Of a stretch of 64,000 nucleotides of DNA, positions 31,712-42,158 are shown piece after piece (position 1 is the first letter of the stretch; each line of letters begins with the position of its first letter). A program made the translations under genes and the position numbers. Under the pieces are notes generated by a model. The model made no database searches. It saw only the letters and a program-made list of their open reading frames with translations, and was not told the origin of the DNA. Source of the DNA: Pseudeuparius sepicola (Eukaryota > Arthropoda > Insecta > Coleoptera > Anthribidae); NCBI GenBank assembly GCA_963920635.1, contig OY987298.1, forward strand, positions 109,993,309-110,057,308. The letters run 5' to 3'.

Positions 31712-32060
31712 TGTTGAGTGGTTTTAAAACGGGGCAAGCTGTTAATTGCTACTTTGATAAAATGTTGTTTTTTAATAAGGCACATGCATTCCGCAATGCC
31801 ACACACTTACTCTGTTCCCAGAGAGCATGTTCTGTTTCAACCCTCTTTTGTTTTGCAACCAATAAGTATACCTCCATTGCTCATGGTTTTCACTTTTGAG
31901 GGGCACAAGTTTGCTTCAGCAGGATTGATGTTCTCAATCAGATCTTGCTTGGTTTGAGATAAAGGTTCCCCCGCACAAGCATGTATGGTTGGTTCTGGAG
32001 TACTCCTAGTTTGGAGTATTGTGAGGGTGAGAATTATTATTATTATTTTATGTATTCTTC
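31712..32060 (+). mobile_element. Retroelement 3' end inserted into the LINE
   Basis: This plus-strand segment interrupts the minus-strand LINE between ORF1 and the endonuclease. It ends with the same hairpin (TACTCC...GGAGTA) plus GGGTGAGAATTATT and (ATT)n as the copy at 5935-5998. The body shows no RT motif I can name. Confidence 0.55.
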
Positions 32061-32092
32061 GGTTTTATCACCATAGCTGGTCGTTTTTTTCT

Positions 32093-32437
32093 TTAATATG
32101 TTAGAATAACTAACAATTTCATTGTGTGTTTTTTTTTCCGGAATGCAGCTATTTGGTTAGTCACCACAGATTCGATATGGTCATTTTTCAAGCTGTCAAA
32201 TGTTTCAGTTAAAGTGGACAAAGCATCTTGAACCTGTTTGGCAATGATACATTTTGCAGTGCAAGTACTACATCTCCAGGTTAAACCATCGATTTCCAGC
32301 AGTAAATTTGCGATATCAGCTATCTTGTGAACACAGGTAGTGTGGCATGGGTTTTTACACTCTGAACAGAACAGTTTTTTGAGAGTATTTATAGTTTCCT
32401 TGCAAAAACAACAGATAGACATTCTATGTAAGATCAC
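32093..32437 (-). pseudogene. LINE ORF1 fragment with PHD-like zinc finger
   Basis: The 114-codon frame carries Cys/His pairs in PHD order: MSICCFCK..., FCSECKNPCHTTCVHK, LTWRCSTC. PHD-type fingers are known in ORF1 proteins of several arthropod Jockey/CR1-clade elements. The remainder (QDALSTLTETFDSLK) is a short coiled coil. The ORF is cut by the foreign insertion beginning at 32060. Confidence 0.7.
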
Positions 32438-32540
32438 TTTCCGGGTTTGGGTAAGTCACTATTCAACTCTTAATATACGCACTGCAAATATACGTCTGCA
32501 CCGACTGACAGACCGCAGCGTAATTTCAATTAACGACGTG

Positions 32541-33447
32541 TGAGTCTTTTCCCATAAAGATTATACTTACAGTAAAAAAAAAATAAGAGGATTTTTTTTT
32601 TGGTTTTTGCAGAACTATTCAAAATTTGACTTTGGCAGCAATTTGTGTTTATGTACGGATAAAAACTGATGTACTTATGCAAAGTGGTCATGTGACTTGC
32701 CGCAACTGCCACTTATTTGTCAAAATTTTGAAAACTTACAACAACATTCATTTTTTGTACATTTTTTAAATTATTTTCTTTAATTTTTTTTCACAGATTA
32801 TACTTGCACAAGGTCATTTATTGTAAAGAAACTCATAGTTTAAATACATTTTCTTAGCTGAATATCGCCTCGGGTACATATTTTAAGCTAGATAAAATGT
32901 ATTGTACTATGTTCTATCGGTCATCAAATTTAGTAAAAATCTAAGATTTTTAAATGGTAGGTACACTAATTTTTGAGAGAAGCAGTATTTTGTACAAAGG
33001 ATGACTCTTCGTCGTAAAATCAATAATAAATTTTTTTCTCTCTTGTCAACTCCATCCCTGGACACATTGTATAGGTAATAAGGAGGAGTGAATACACTTT
33101 GTAATTTGTAATCTCAAATGGGTTCCTTGGTCAAAATAAATTGTAACCTTTGCCATTTAACTTATATACCTAACTAGTTTATAAGCAGTTTTTTTTTTCA
33201 AGGTGCAATTTGTAAAGCAATTCAGACAAAATTTCTTGTATTATTTTTTTATGTCTAGCGATCATCAAAGTTAGTAATAACATAACTGATACAAGCTGTG
33301 TAAACAAATAAATAAACACATTTATTCCTGTAGAGAACTAATATAGTAAAGGTCACAAAGTGTCGCACAATTCTTTTTTCTAAAGTGTCCACTCCATATT
33401 TGTATGTTTCATTATCACAGTGTAATGAAACAGTTATGTGTACTTAC
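32541..33447 (-). other. Coactosin intron 1, distal part
   Basis: Noncoding. The stretch at about 33000-33070 (GTCGTAAAATCAATAATAAA... to GACACATTGTAT) is a decayed relative of one arm of the fold-back element at 20.9-21.6 kb. The donor GTAAGT is at 33447-33442 on the minus strand. Confidence 0.5.
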
Positions 33448-33530
33448 CATTGCGTTTCACTGCTATCGGATCGCACATCATCATAAGCGGCTCGTACATT
33501 GTCTGCGTCTAGACTAGTTGACATAGCTAC
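33448..33530 (-). CDS. COTL1: Coactosin-like protein, first coding exon
   Basis: The minus-strand exon is bounded by TTCTTTACAG (acceptor) and TG/GTAAGT (donor). Six bases of 5' UTR precede ATG at 33524, so an untranslated first exon must lie further upstream (above 33540). It encodes MSTSLDADNVRAAYDDVRSD followed by SSETQ and two bases of Trp. This matches the N-terminal helix of coactosins (pattern: Asp-rich start, xxxREAYEDVRxDxxxTxW). The coding part is 33448-33524. The 5' UTR exon and promoter could not be located with confidence. Confidence 0.9.
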
Positions 33531-33579
33531 CTGTAAAGAAAACTTCTTGTAATAGTACATTATGTTATGTCTTGGAAAT

Positions 33580-34745
33580 ACAGGATACAGTGGCCGGCAG
33601 AAAGTTGGACACAAATGGAAAACGTTTTTATTATTAATTTATTCTCAGAAAATTTTATTCTTGATAAAAGTTGGTGCATCATTTCAAACTCAAAACGCAC
33701 ATATCAAAGTTTAAATATCTCTTTTTGGATACGAGGTAGATTCAAAAATGTCAAAATAACACCAGGAGTAAAGTACCCTTATTTTTTTAAATACGGTAAA
33801 AAGTTACTTACAAAAGTTGTTTGGAATCAAAGATGGATGTCAGATTTAAAGTTACAGCCACCTAGTCGAAAAAAAAAAAAAGAAATTTAACTTTTTGTAT
33901 TTTTTTCGACCACCCTGTATATTACAAAAAAAAACAAAATACCGCAAGCGCAACTTGTCATCGGATAACACATGAATTTGCTACTAAACTTTAATTTTGT
34001 TCGATTAGCAGCTAGAAATTAAAATTAATCGAAATCAGAGTTTAAAAATATTAAATTTTTGTGTCCAACTTTCTGCCGGTCACTGTATAACTTAAGTACC
34101 TTAAAATATTTCGGGGTGGTGATGCTCAGCCAAAAAAAATCCTTTCTTTTCGATATATGGGGAGTTAAAATTTTCTTTACATTTTTTTTCTTTTCCCATA
34201 ACTTTTTTATTTGTATAGCTTTTTTAACCAAATTCCATACACAGAATACTTGGATATTATTTTTCGCAGAGAATACTTGGATATTATTTTCCAGCTCGGT
34301 AGCGGAAATATGGGTAAGTCATTCAACAATTTTAAGAAAAAAATTAATTATATGAAATTAAAGTGGGTAGCAATTTTGTATCGAAAATTTAATTCTGAAG
34401 GAAACGTATCTTTTTACTTATTTTTGTGGCAAATTTGATTTTGCTAATTGATTTTATCGTACTTGCAAAAAAATGTGAGTAATTTAAAAAGCTTAGGTAT
34501 AGGAGGTGGCAATCTTGTTCTCAATTATTAAGGACTGAATTTTGGAGATTTCAAGATAACACAGTTCATTTTAACTCAAAATAAGAATACAAAAAGTTAT
34601 GTGGAAAAACGATTAAAAAAAATAAAACCCACATAATAGAAAACGAAGAATTTTAGGACACATGTTTTGTATGAACTTTTTTTTCTTAGAATTAGCTGAG
34701 GATCACCATCCTGAAATATTTTAAAGTACTTAAGTTACACTCTGT
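33580..34745. mobile_element. TIR element interrupted within its left end
   Basis: The right end, read inward, is ACAGAGTGTAACTTAAGTAC. The left end is ACAGGATA followed, after an inserted element, by TAACTTAAGTACCTTAAAAT. The arms also share TTCGGGGTGGTGATGCTCAG and its diverged complement at 34690-34715. Removing the insertion 33588-34085 and one TA restores a continuous TIR. Confidence 0.7.
33588..34085. mobile_element. MITE with CAGTGGCCGGCAGAAAGTTGG ends
   Basis: TIRs of about 27 bp (CAGTGGCCGGCAGAAAGTTG on the left, CAACTTTCTGCCGGTCACTG on the right) are flanked by TA on both sides. A related copy lies on the minus strand at about 43600-43937. Inside is an ACCACCCTGTATATT motif. Noncoding. 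Confidence 0.8.
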
Positions 34746-35376
34746 ATACCGCTATAGTAAGTCATCAAGAATAAGAAATGAGCAAAAGTTTTTTAAACAT
34801 AAATCACAAAAATGAAGCAACTCTAAAAATTTTCTTCTGAATCCTCTTTTTATATCAAAATATAAATCAGTGGCTTGGTGTTGGCACTGTCGGCCATATT
34901 GAATGTGTTTAATCTGGCTGGACCAATACTATATTAGAAAGAGCCGAGCATGACTTCATAATTTCATTTTGTTGTTGGGGATCAAATGGCGACTATTCTG
35001 TGCTTATAGGTTTGCCAGTTTCTGACATTTAAAATGTCCCTTATTTCAAATATCCAGCTTTATTACGATTTAATTTCTTTTATGGTAACAAATTGTCTTG
35101 GAGGTCAGAATTTCACAGTTCTGTCATATAAACAGGGTTTTTATATGTAGATTTGTTTGTGATATCAGGAAATTACCATGCACATGAAGAAAACCATATG
35201 CACAGAAAATTACGTGAATTGCAGAATAAATGAAATTACAAGATGATCTGTTCGACCAATTAAAGAAGAGAGAATTCTAGATCTTATCTTTTGGAAGAGT
35301 ATTTTGTAATGTATGCAAGAATGCAAATAGAAAAATTTAATGGGTTCTATGCTTACTTACTCTATGGAAATATGCC
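34746..35376. other. No gene recognised
   Basis: AT-rich sequence. Short patches such as CTTGGTGTTGGCACTGTCGG are not coding in any convincing frame. Confidence 0.4.
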
Positions 35377-35941
35377 ATGTCTCCCGTGCTTTGTGAAAAC
35401 CTAGTAACTCGGATTTTTCACTTTTGAGAAAAATGGAATTTACCGATTTGACCCTAGCCGTGACAATACTCAATATTTATAAGAAGAGTAAAAACTTATT
35501 TCTCACAAAAAAAATACTGCTCTATCTAACGGAGATGTAATTTAAAGTAAAAATTAATATACCTCTGTACAACAGAGTTACTATTTTGAAATTGGTATAT
35601 TCCTCAAGAAAAACAAATATTTTCATAGCATCTGGAGTTACTGTGTTTTGAAATTGTAAAAACTAATTTTGAAATTTTTATTTTCACCGTATTTTTCTGT
35701 TATTTTTATTTTTAAAATTTTTTTTATCATCTAAAGATTCATCCTCGTAATATCTACAATTAAAGGAGAAAAAATGTAGCGCAAATTGTTACATTAATTC
35801 CATACTATTTCCTGTTTCCAATATACAGTATGTCCACGGATGGATAGGTACCTAAGGTGTAAATGACAACAATTCGAGTTGAAATTTAAGCTTCTGGGTC
35901 GAAAACTAAGATATAAAAACAATTAGGACAACTAATTAGTA

Positions 35942-36340
35942 TACAGGGTGTTTTTAGAGCCAATTTTCAAAAATCGCCAGGAGTAGGTAAACTACCTTTA
36001 TTTTTAGAAAATATCAAAAAATTACTTAGAAAAGTCGCTTAGATTTAAAATATGTGTCCGATTGTCGCTTTTCCTACAAATTGGTGGGTTTTGATTTAAA
36101 TATATTTAAAAAAAACAAAGTCGGTTAACCTATACAAATTTCTAAATAAATGTTTTTGATATTTTTAAAAACAAAAAGATAGTTTCACACTTGACAATAA
36201 AAAAATTGAAGTCGGCTGAGATGTTTGAAAAGCGACAATGAAATACATCCTTTAAATGTAAGCAACTCTTCTAAGTAAAAGTTTTTGATAGTTTTAAAAA
36301 TAAAGGTAAATTACTCTTGGCGATTTTTGAAAATTAGCTA
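35942..36340. mobile_element. Fold-back element with TACAGGGTGTTTTT end
   Basis: The left arm (CAATTTTCAAAAATCGCCAG, then ACCTTTATTTTTAGAAAATA) pairs with the right arm near 36255-36340 (CTTGGCGATTTTTGAAAATT). The right CAGGGTGT end is lost. Confidence 0.65.
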
Positions 36341-37239
36341 AATCTTAGTTTTATACCAAGCAAGACTGATACTGATACAAGTAATCATTGTGGTTTCCGG
36401 GCGAGGTGTTAGCCGAGTCCGGAATAGCAGATGAGTCCTGAAAACTTTCATTTAGGTACGTGTGATAAACACTATTTTTTATCACACGCTCCCAAAATTT
36501 TCTTATACGCTTTTTACAATAATTATTCACAACGCTTTTTGCAATCAGAACGCTTTTTTTGCAAATCTTCCATAATTTTTGAAATCATAATGTTCGAAAA
36601 AGTTGGCTTAGAAATTGACATTGTATCAACAATTTTGTTTATTTGAAAATGCTGTCATCTTATTCATTCATTTAGGGACTAGGCCGAAAAAGAAGTATTT
36701 TACAGACTTAAATGAGTTCGTAAAATAGCTATTTTTGGGATCGTATGACAAAAAATATATTACTTATGTTTTTTATCCATTGCAATAATTCTGCCAGTAC
36801 GGCTCCTCATTTTCTTGAATTAGATTTGTACAATTGCTCTCAAATTTCTGCAACTTGGTTTTACCGACTGTTAACTTGTACCACATTTTAGATAAATATG
36901 TGACTCAATTAAACTGACAAAATCTAGCAACTGAGTGTTACTAAGCAAAATTATTCAAAACTGTTATATTTTACAGTGGCAAAACCTAGTAACTAAGGCT
37001 TACTAGGTTTTGGTGTAGCCTCGCATCATAATGTTACCTATTTCAAAGCGTTTCCGAAAATAGTAAATCAACTTGCTTGATTTTCATATAGGAATAAATA
37101 GATTAAACCACAATTACTAGGATTTAAAAGTATATGTATCTCTGGTTATATAAATCTTAGGATAACAAAAATACTATTTCCAGGTAGATCTTTTTACAAG
37201 GATGTCATTTATGCATACAACGTTAAAACCTAGTAACTA

Positions 37240-38429
37240 TACTGGGTAATTCAGTTTTAATCTGCAACACTTCAACAGGTGATAGAAAACCAAAAAATAA
37301 CCGCACTTTCTTCTATAAACTATATCATTTTAAGGCCTTATAAAAAAGTTACAGGGTGTTAAAGTTGCAAGAAGTATGTGGAATTTATTGAATATTTTAC
37401 AAACTAGTTGAGATATTTAAGTCATATTTGGTACACGTTATAACGGCATGGGTTAGCATAAAACCTGTTAATATCAAACATCTTGAACAACCAGTGGCGT
37501 AGAAATGGGTAATTAGTATAATTTATTTTAGAAAAAAAAAATAGAACCACCTTGTATAGCAATAAAATGTATTCAAATTCTTATGTAATTTTTATTGTAA
37601 ACAAAAACGTTCTCTTAGCATTTTTTCATATGTGTCATGGTTTCATAGCAAATTTGATTTTTTCTTATTATTTCGGGGTACTTCTGAAAAATTAACTTAA
37701 AACTTTTCTCCATAAGTAACACTTAAAGTAGAAAAAATGTGTTTGCTACCTGAAATAAAGTAACTTTTTCCAATAAACTCACCTATTTAAGGCTATACTT
37801 TTGAAGATACATAGGGTCTAAAACATTTAAGGAAGATACAATTAATGTTACGCTCTGTATCTTGAAAAGTAAAACCTTGAATGGGTAAATTTATTGGGAA
37901 AAGTTACTGTATTTAAAGTAAAAAACACATTTTTTCTACTTTGAATGTTACTTATGGAGAAAAGGTTCAAGTTAATTTTTCAGAAGTACCCCGAACTAAT
38001 ACGAAAAAATCAAATTTGCTATGAAACCATGACACATATAAAAAAAATGCTAAGAGAACGTTTTTGTTTACAATAAAAATTTACATAAGAATTTGAATAC
38101 ATTTTATTGCGATACAAGGTGGTTCTATTTTTTTTTTCTAAAATAAATTATACTAATTACCCATTTCTACGCCACTGGTTGTTCAAGATGTTTGATATTA
38201 ACAGGTTTTATGCTAACCCATGCCGTTATAACGTGTACCAAATATGACTTAAATATCTCAACTAGTTTGTAAAATATTCAATAAATTCCACATATTTCTT
38301 GCAAATTTAACACCCTGTAACTTTTTTATAAGGCCTTAAAATGATATAGTTTATAGAAGAAAGTGCGGTTATTTTTTGGTTTTCTATCACCTGTTGAAGT
38401 GTTGCAGATTAAAACTGAATCACCCTGTA
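37240..38429. mobile_element. Giant palindromic MITE, about 1.19 kb
   Basis: Two arms of about 575 bp are near-perfect inverted copies around a loop of about 40 nt near 37840. Tips are TACTGGGTAATTCAG and CTGAATCACCCTGTA with TA at both sides. Landmarks paired across the axis include CAACACTTCAACAGGTGATA, GCATGGGTTAGCATAAAACC and GGGGTACTTCTGAAAAATTA. No coding capacity. A transcript through it would fold into a long double-stranded RNA. Confidence 0.9.
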
Positions 38430-38465
38430 TATAGTTGCTAGGTTTTCACAAAGCACGGGAGATGT

Positions 38466-39480
38466 TAATTTGTCAAATTAAAAAGACATAACCAACAAGC
38501 ATTTTACTTTATTTTTGATATTAAATTCGTTGCAACACACACATTTGCATGTTTTTATTTTATAAATCATGTGGCGCCAGTGGCAATCGCTTGAAACAGC
38601 ACTATGCACAGGTCTTTAATATACCTATAAATAGTGTTGATCCAAGTTTAAAAAAAGATCATAAATTTAAATCTGAATATTTTTGGCATTTGGAAATTAT
38701 GGCTTCTATAAAGTCAACCTCCATACTATTATGCAAATTGATATGCTTATAATAAAACAGACTAGTTTTAGTTCTGCTTAATTAATATTTAATAATATAT
38801 TTTTTTATTTATTTAGTAATTTAAGGCCTACCACAATCTGAATCATGGATCCAAAAATTTGAGAAATAATTACTAATAGTGATTTTTTTAGACAAAAAGT
38901 GATAATGAATTATTCTTAATAATAATAATAATGTTTACTTGAAATACATAATAATATAACAATAACAGCAGATTACAGAAATTCAAATAAACATTTCCTA
39001 TTAACTAAAACTTATTAAAGGCTAGATAAAACACATACTAAGAGGCCAATAACTGAGTTAAGTATTACAGCAATATAGTAACACGACAGGAGTCAATGAG
39101 TGGACAAAATTAAGTTGGAAGGCATGAGAGAGAAGTTCCAAATCAAGTGTAAGTAGATACACTTTTTATTAATTCATTCGTTATTGTTTTTTTCTATTAG
39201 TATTTTTTATTACAGATTAATCGGACTAATAAATTCCATTATTTTTTAAGTAAATAAGTCGGTGGATGTGATGTCTAGGAGACTCGAGTAACCATGTTCT
39301 GACGTTTTTATGGAAGATGATACATGACTTCGAGTGCCGGATGTAATCAGGTACATAGGTACAATAAATACCTGGCACCTTTGCCCTATTGTCGTTGTCA
39401 TTTTAAGCACTTTTAGTGATCTTTGATTCCTTCTTGTATTTTGTGCGTGAGTTACTTATTAAGCACAGTGTTAAACCCAA
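38466..39480. other. No gene recognised
   Basis: AT-rich sequence with an (AAT)n microsatellite at about 38918-38935. Short frames only. Confidence 0.4.
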
Positions 39481-40874
39481 GCAGGGTGTATCATAAAAGT
39501 GGGACATCATACAGAGTGTCTCACGTAAGAGTGAAACAACCTTATAACTTCTTTCATTTTTAACCGACCAGAACGAAATTTTTACGAAGGGTAGATGGCA
39601 TTGTGGCCTATTTATTTCCAAAAAATTAGTTGCCTACTCCAAAGTCAAAGCCACCTGCGATGTCACAATCGAGGCTAAAAATCCGAAAATCATATTAGGC
39701 ATTTTTTTCAAAAAAAAAAAATACTAAAAGAAGTTGTTCAGAATCGATCCAGGACCCTAAATAAAAAATTTTGATAGAATCAAAAAATATTAAATAAAAA
39801 ACATTAAAATCCAAAAATAGCAATTTAAGAATTTTCTGCGTTTAGAAAAGTGTGCCATGGAAGTTTTGAAGGCTAGTTGTTTTCAAAAAGTAATCATTTC
39901 AAAATAAAATTAAAAGCTACAAAATTATTTTTTTTAATTTTAACTTAATTTTTTTTATTTAATATTTTTTGATTTTGACAAATTTTTGGGTTTAGGGTTC
40001 TGGATCGATTCTTAACAACTTTTTTTAGTACATTTTTATGAAAAAAAAAGCCTAATATGACTTTCGGATTTTTAGCTTCGATTGTGGCATTGCAGGTGGC
40101 TTTGAGTTTGATGTAGACAACTAATTTTTTTGGAAATAAGTAGGCAACAATGCCATCTACCTTTGGTAAAAATTTCGTTCTGGTCGGTTAAAAATTAAAG
40201 AAGTTATAAGGTTGTTTCACTCTTAAGTGAGACACTCTGTATATTTTTTGTTTATAATCATAAACACCCTGTATATTTTTGAACATTTTGAAAGAGCTAA
40301 TTTTTCTGATTGTAACGATATAATATATTGGTATTTGCTCTTCGCTTTAGCAAGATTTACATTTACAAAAAAACCAATTGAAAGATCGCAGCTAGCCATG
40401 AGATTAAGACGGATTTTTGATAGTTATATTATCACTTACTTACTTTAATAAATCAAAATAATAAACAAATTGGAATAAATATTTCAATATTCATCATTTT
40501 TGCTATTAAAATATCCAGGGTATCTACCTATACTTGAAAAAAACAAACGAGTAGGAAGAAATCTTTAATATTGTATGACATTTTGTTATTATTTATTTAA
40601 TAAAGTTAGCATCTATCAGAAATAATCTAGCATAACTATCAAAAATCCGTCTTAGGTATTACTTTCATGGCTAATAACTGCTATCTTTCAAATGATTTTT
40701 TTTGTAAATTTAAGTCTACATAAGTAATATCTTGCTAAAAGAAACAAGAAATATCAACATATTACATAGCATTGGAAGCAGAAAAATTAGCTCTTTCAAA
40801 ATATCTAAAAATATGCAGGGTGTTTACTATTAAAAACAAAATGTATTTTGTCCCACTTTTACGATACACTCTGT
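39481..40874. mobile_element. Fold-back element with a second palindrome inserted in its left arm
   Basis: Left end GCAGGGTGTATCATAAAAGT, right end ACTTTTACGATACACTCTGT. After removal of 39512-40240 the left arm continues through TTTATAATCATAAACACCCTG, AAAGAGCTAATTTTTCTG and AAAAATCCGTCT, each paired in the right arm (40622-40874). An independent arm copy lies at 54115-54300. No coding capacity. Confidence 0.85.
39511..40241. mobile_element. Palindromic MITE (TACAGAGTGTCTCAC ends), nested
   Basis: Arms of about 350 bp pair across an axis near 39880 (CTCTTACGTGAGACACTCTG-type ends; GACCAGAACGAAATTTTTAC; ATCGATCCAGGACCCTAAAT with its complement). It interrupts the 39481-40874 element exactly at a TA, so it is the younger of the two. 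Confidence 0.88.
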
Positions 40875-41153
40875 ATAATCCGCAAGCCTACCTTTCTAAA
40901 TCCCTAGCTGCAAAAGTTAAACAACAAAAATATCTTATAAACAATCAAAAATTGAAAAACCCGCACAGTTTTTGACATGTTGCTTTTTTGTTCCGAACAA
41001 ATTAGCCATATAGCCTCTACCCACTAATTGCACACAAAAGAAAATTGTAGAAAATCTTAAATTCTGAGCTTGTTTTTGAAAATAATTATATGTATATAGG
41101 TATATATTTTTGGAAAGTCCACATTGTGCCTAATAAATATATAATATAATATA

Positions 41154-41490
41154 CAGGGTGTTCCATTTAAAAAAACATATGTTTGCTTCATAACTAAAAA
41201 ACGCAAGGTGCTAGAAAAAACTGACTACGCCACTGGATTCTACGGAAAAAATTCTATAAGAATACGTTTTCACTTCTTGGATAAGTTTAAAGGTAATTGA
41301 GATACAGGAGGTGCCTCAAAAGTGATACTCTTCAATTTCACCCTGTATCTCAAAAATCAAAAGGGCTGACGCCATCATTAAATTCACAAAAAAGTAGCAA
41401 ACTGCTGCGAAAACCGCAACCCACTATTTTTAAAAATAAGGGAAATACCCCGCAAAAGTGCCGAAAATGGGATGCCCTGTACATTAGCGG
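41154..41490. mobile_element. CAGGGTGTTCC-ended fragments
   Basis: TATACAGGGTGTTCCATTTA at 41152, an inward CACCCTGTATCTCAAAAA at 41339, and GATGCCCTGTACATTA at 41471 suggest two overlapping short elements of the common end type. Noncoding. Confidence 0.5.
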
Positions 41491-41499
41491 ACATTGAAC

Positions 41500-42130
41500 G
41501 TTTTGTGAGTCTTGGGACCTGGGCATACCTGGATCTGGATTGCGATCTTTTACGATTGCCAGAGAGGCAGGACTTTCATAGACACGTCGAAACGGGAATT
41601 AACTTCCAGTACTCAGACCACCGTGAAAGAAGTGCCTATCCGAGCCAAGCGGGTGACTCCCGGGTTCGATTCCCGCCCTTCGGATTTTTGCTTATCCCGC
41701 CTCCGCCACCAGAAGTAAGCATTAAATATGTAACCACTTACGTTGACCGCGAACGGCGGCATGGTGCCGGGTGTCGCTGGACGGTACGGTCGCGTGCCGA
41801 TAGTAGAAAGGACTGGGAAAAAACCGGAGGAATCCCAAGGTGGAAGCAGACTGCCGGCGACGGGAACCGCGAGATGGTCTCGGATGCGGCCGACCTAGAA
41901 ACGCACATTGTTCCGCGGACGCACTCGCCTCACCGGCGGGCCGACCAGATGAGATCTTCGGCCGAAAGTTTGTGGGTCAGAGAACGGGGCCACGCCGGCC
42001 GGCCGGCCGCTGCCCGCAGGTTCGAAAAATGTGCCAAGTGCCGGCGGTGGCCGGTCTGCCCAATTTGGTGCCGTCGGAAATTCCTGGCTGGTCATATCAG
42101 TAGCAGTTTCCAAGCTTTTAGGTACTACCA
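41500..42130. other. GC-rich CpG-dense island of unknown nature
   Basis: By eye about 55-60% GC over 41700-42090 in a genome of roughly one-third GC, with many CpGs and blocks such as CGGCCGGCCGGCCGC. Long frames exist on both strands (up to 220 codons at 41472-42134), but these follow from the low stop-codon density of GC-rich DNA, and the translation is Arg/Pro-rich without a recognisable domain. The island starts directly after CCCTGTA-type element ends and contains the tRNA-like unit at 41638. Candidates: an unusual SINE or LINE piece, a captured fragment, or a regulatory island. Confidence 0.5.
41638..41689 (+). ncRNA. tRNA-like Pol III unit without an anticodon arm
   Basis: ATCCGA at 41638-41643 pairs with TCGGAT at 41680-41685 as a 6-bp acceptor-like stem. 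GAGCCAAGCGGG matches 11 of 12 positions of the A-box TRGCNNAGYNGG. GGTTCGATTCC at 41663-41673 is a perfect B-box, with a CGGG/CCCG T-stem around it. A T5 run (41685-41689) directly follows as a possible Pol III terminator. Only about 10 nt separate the boxes, so no anticodon arm fits. This resembles the head of a tRNA-derived SINE or a deleted tRNA pseudogene. Confidence 0.45.
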
Positions 42131-42158
42131 TTGATTAAGGTATTCCTTATTTCAATGG

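Larger units (their letters stand above)
29880..32540 (-). mobile_element. Jockey/CR1-type non-LTR retrotransposon, internally deleted
   Basis: It runs right to left in the first coding intron of the coactosin gene and is inserted in the same orientation as the gene. Order on the minus strand: an ORF1 with a PHD-like Cys/His finger (32437-32093), an endonuclease start (IAITETSLNPSFYNNEI, about 31610), and a jump directly to the RT linker (KEFSKRDIKIAIKKL...GPDH). RT motifs follow, with QYADDLKLF at about 30900, then the C-terminal 'LGVTFDSKLSFVKHIENV' and 'KNIQRKFLKCLTF' to about 30290. The 3' tail of AAATAAATAAATAG type ends near 29880. Most of the endonuclease is missing, stops are present, and a foreign insertion occupies 31712-32060, so it is inactive. 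Confidence 0.85.
35377..38465. mobile_element. 3.1-kb TIR element hosting a large palindrome
   Basis: The ends ATGTCTCCCGTGCTTTGTGA (35378) and TCACAAAGCACGGGAGATGT (near 38445-38464) are inverted repeats that extend into AAAACCTAGTAACT. The latter motif recurs inside at about 36918, 36981, 37000 (inverted) and 37224, as subterminal-type repeats. The interior includes a small fold-back at 35942-36340 and the palindrome at 37240-38429. No transposase was recognised. Confidence 0.65.

Noticed and set aside
41472..42134. 220-codon plus-strand open frame in the GC-rich island
   Set aside because: Long frames occur on both strands here because GC-rich DNA has few stops. The translation is Arg/Pro-rich, lacks any domain and runs through the tRNA-like unit, so I do not call a gene.
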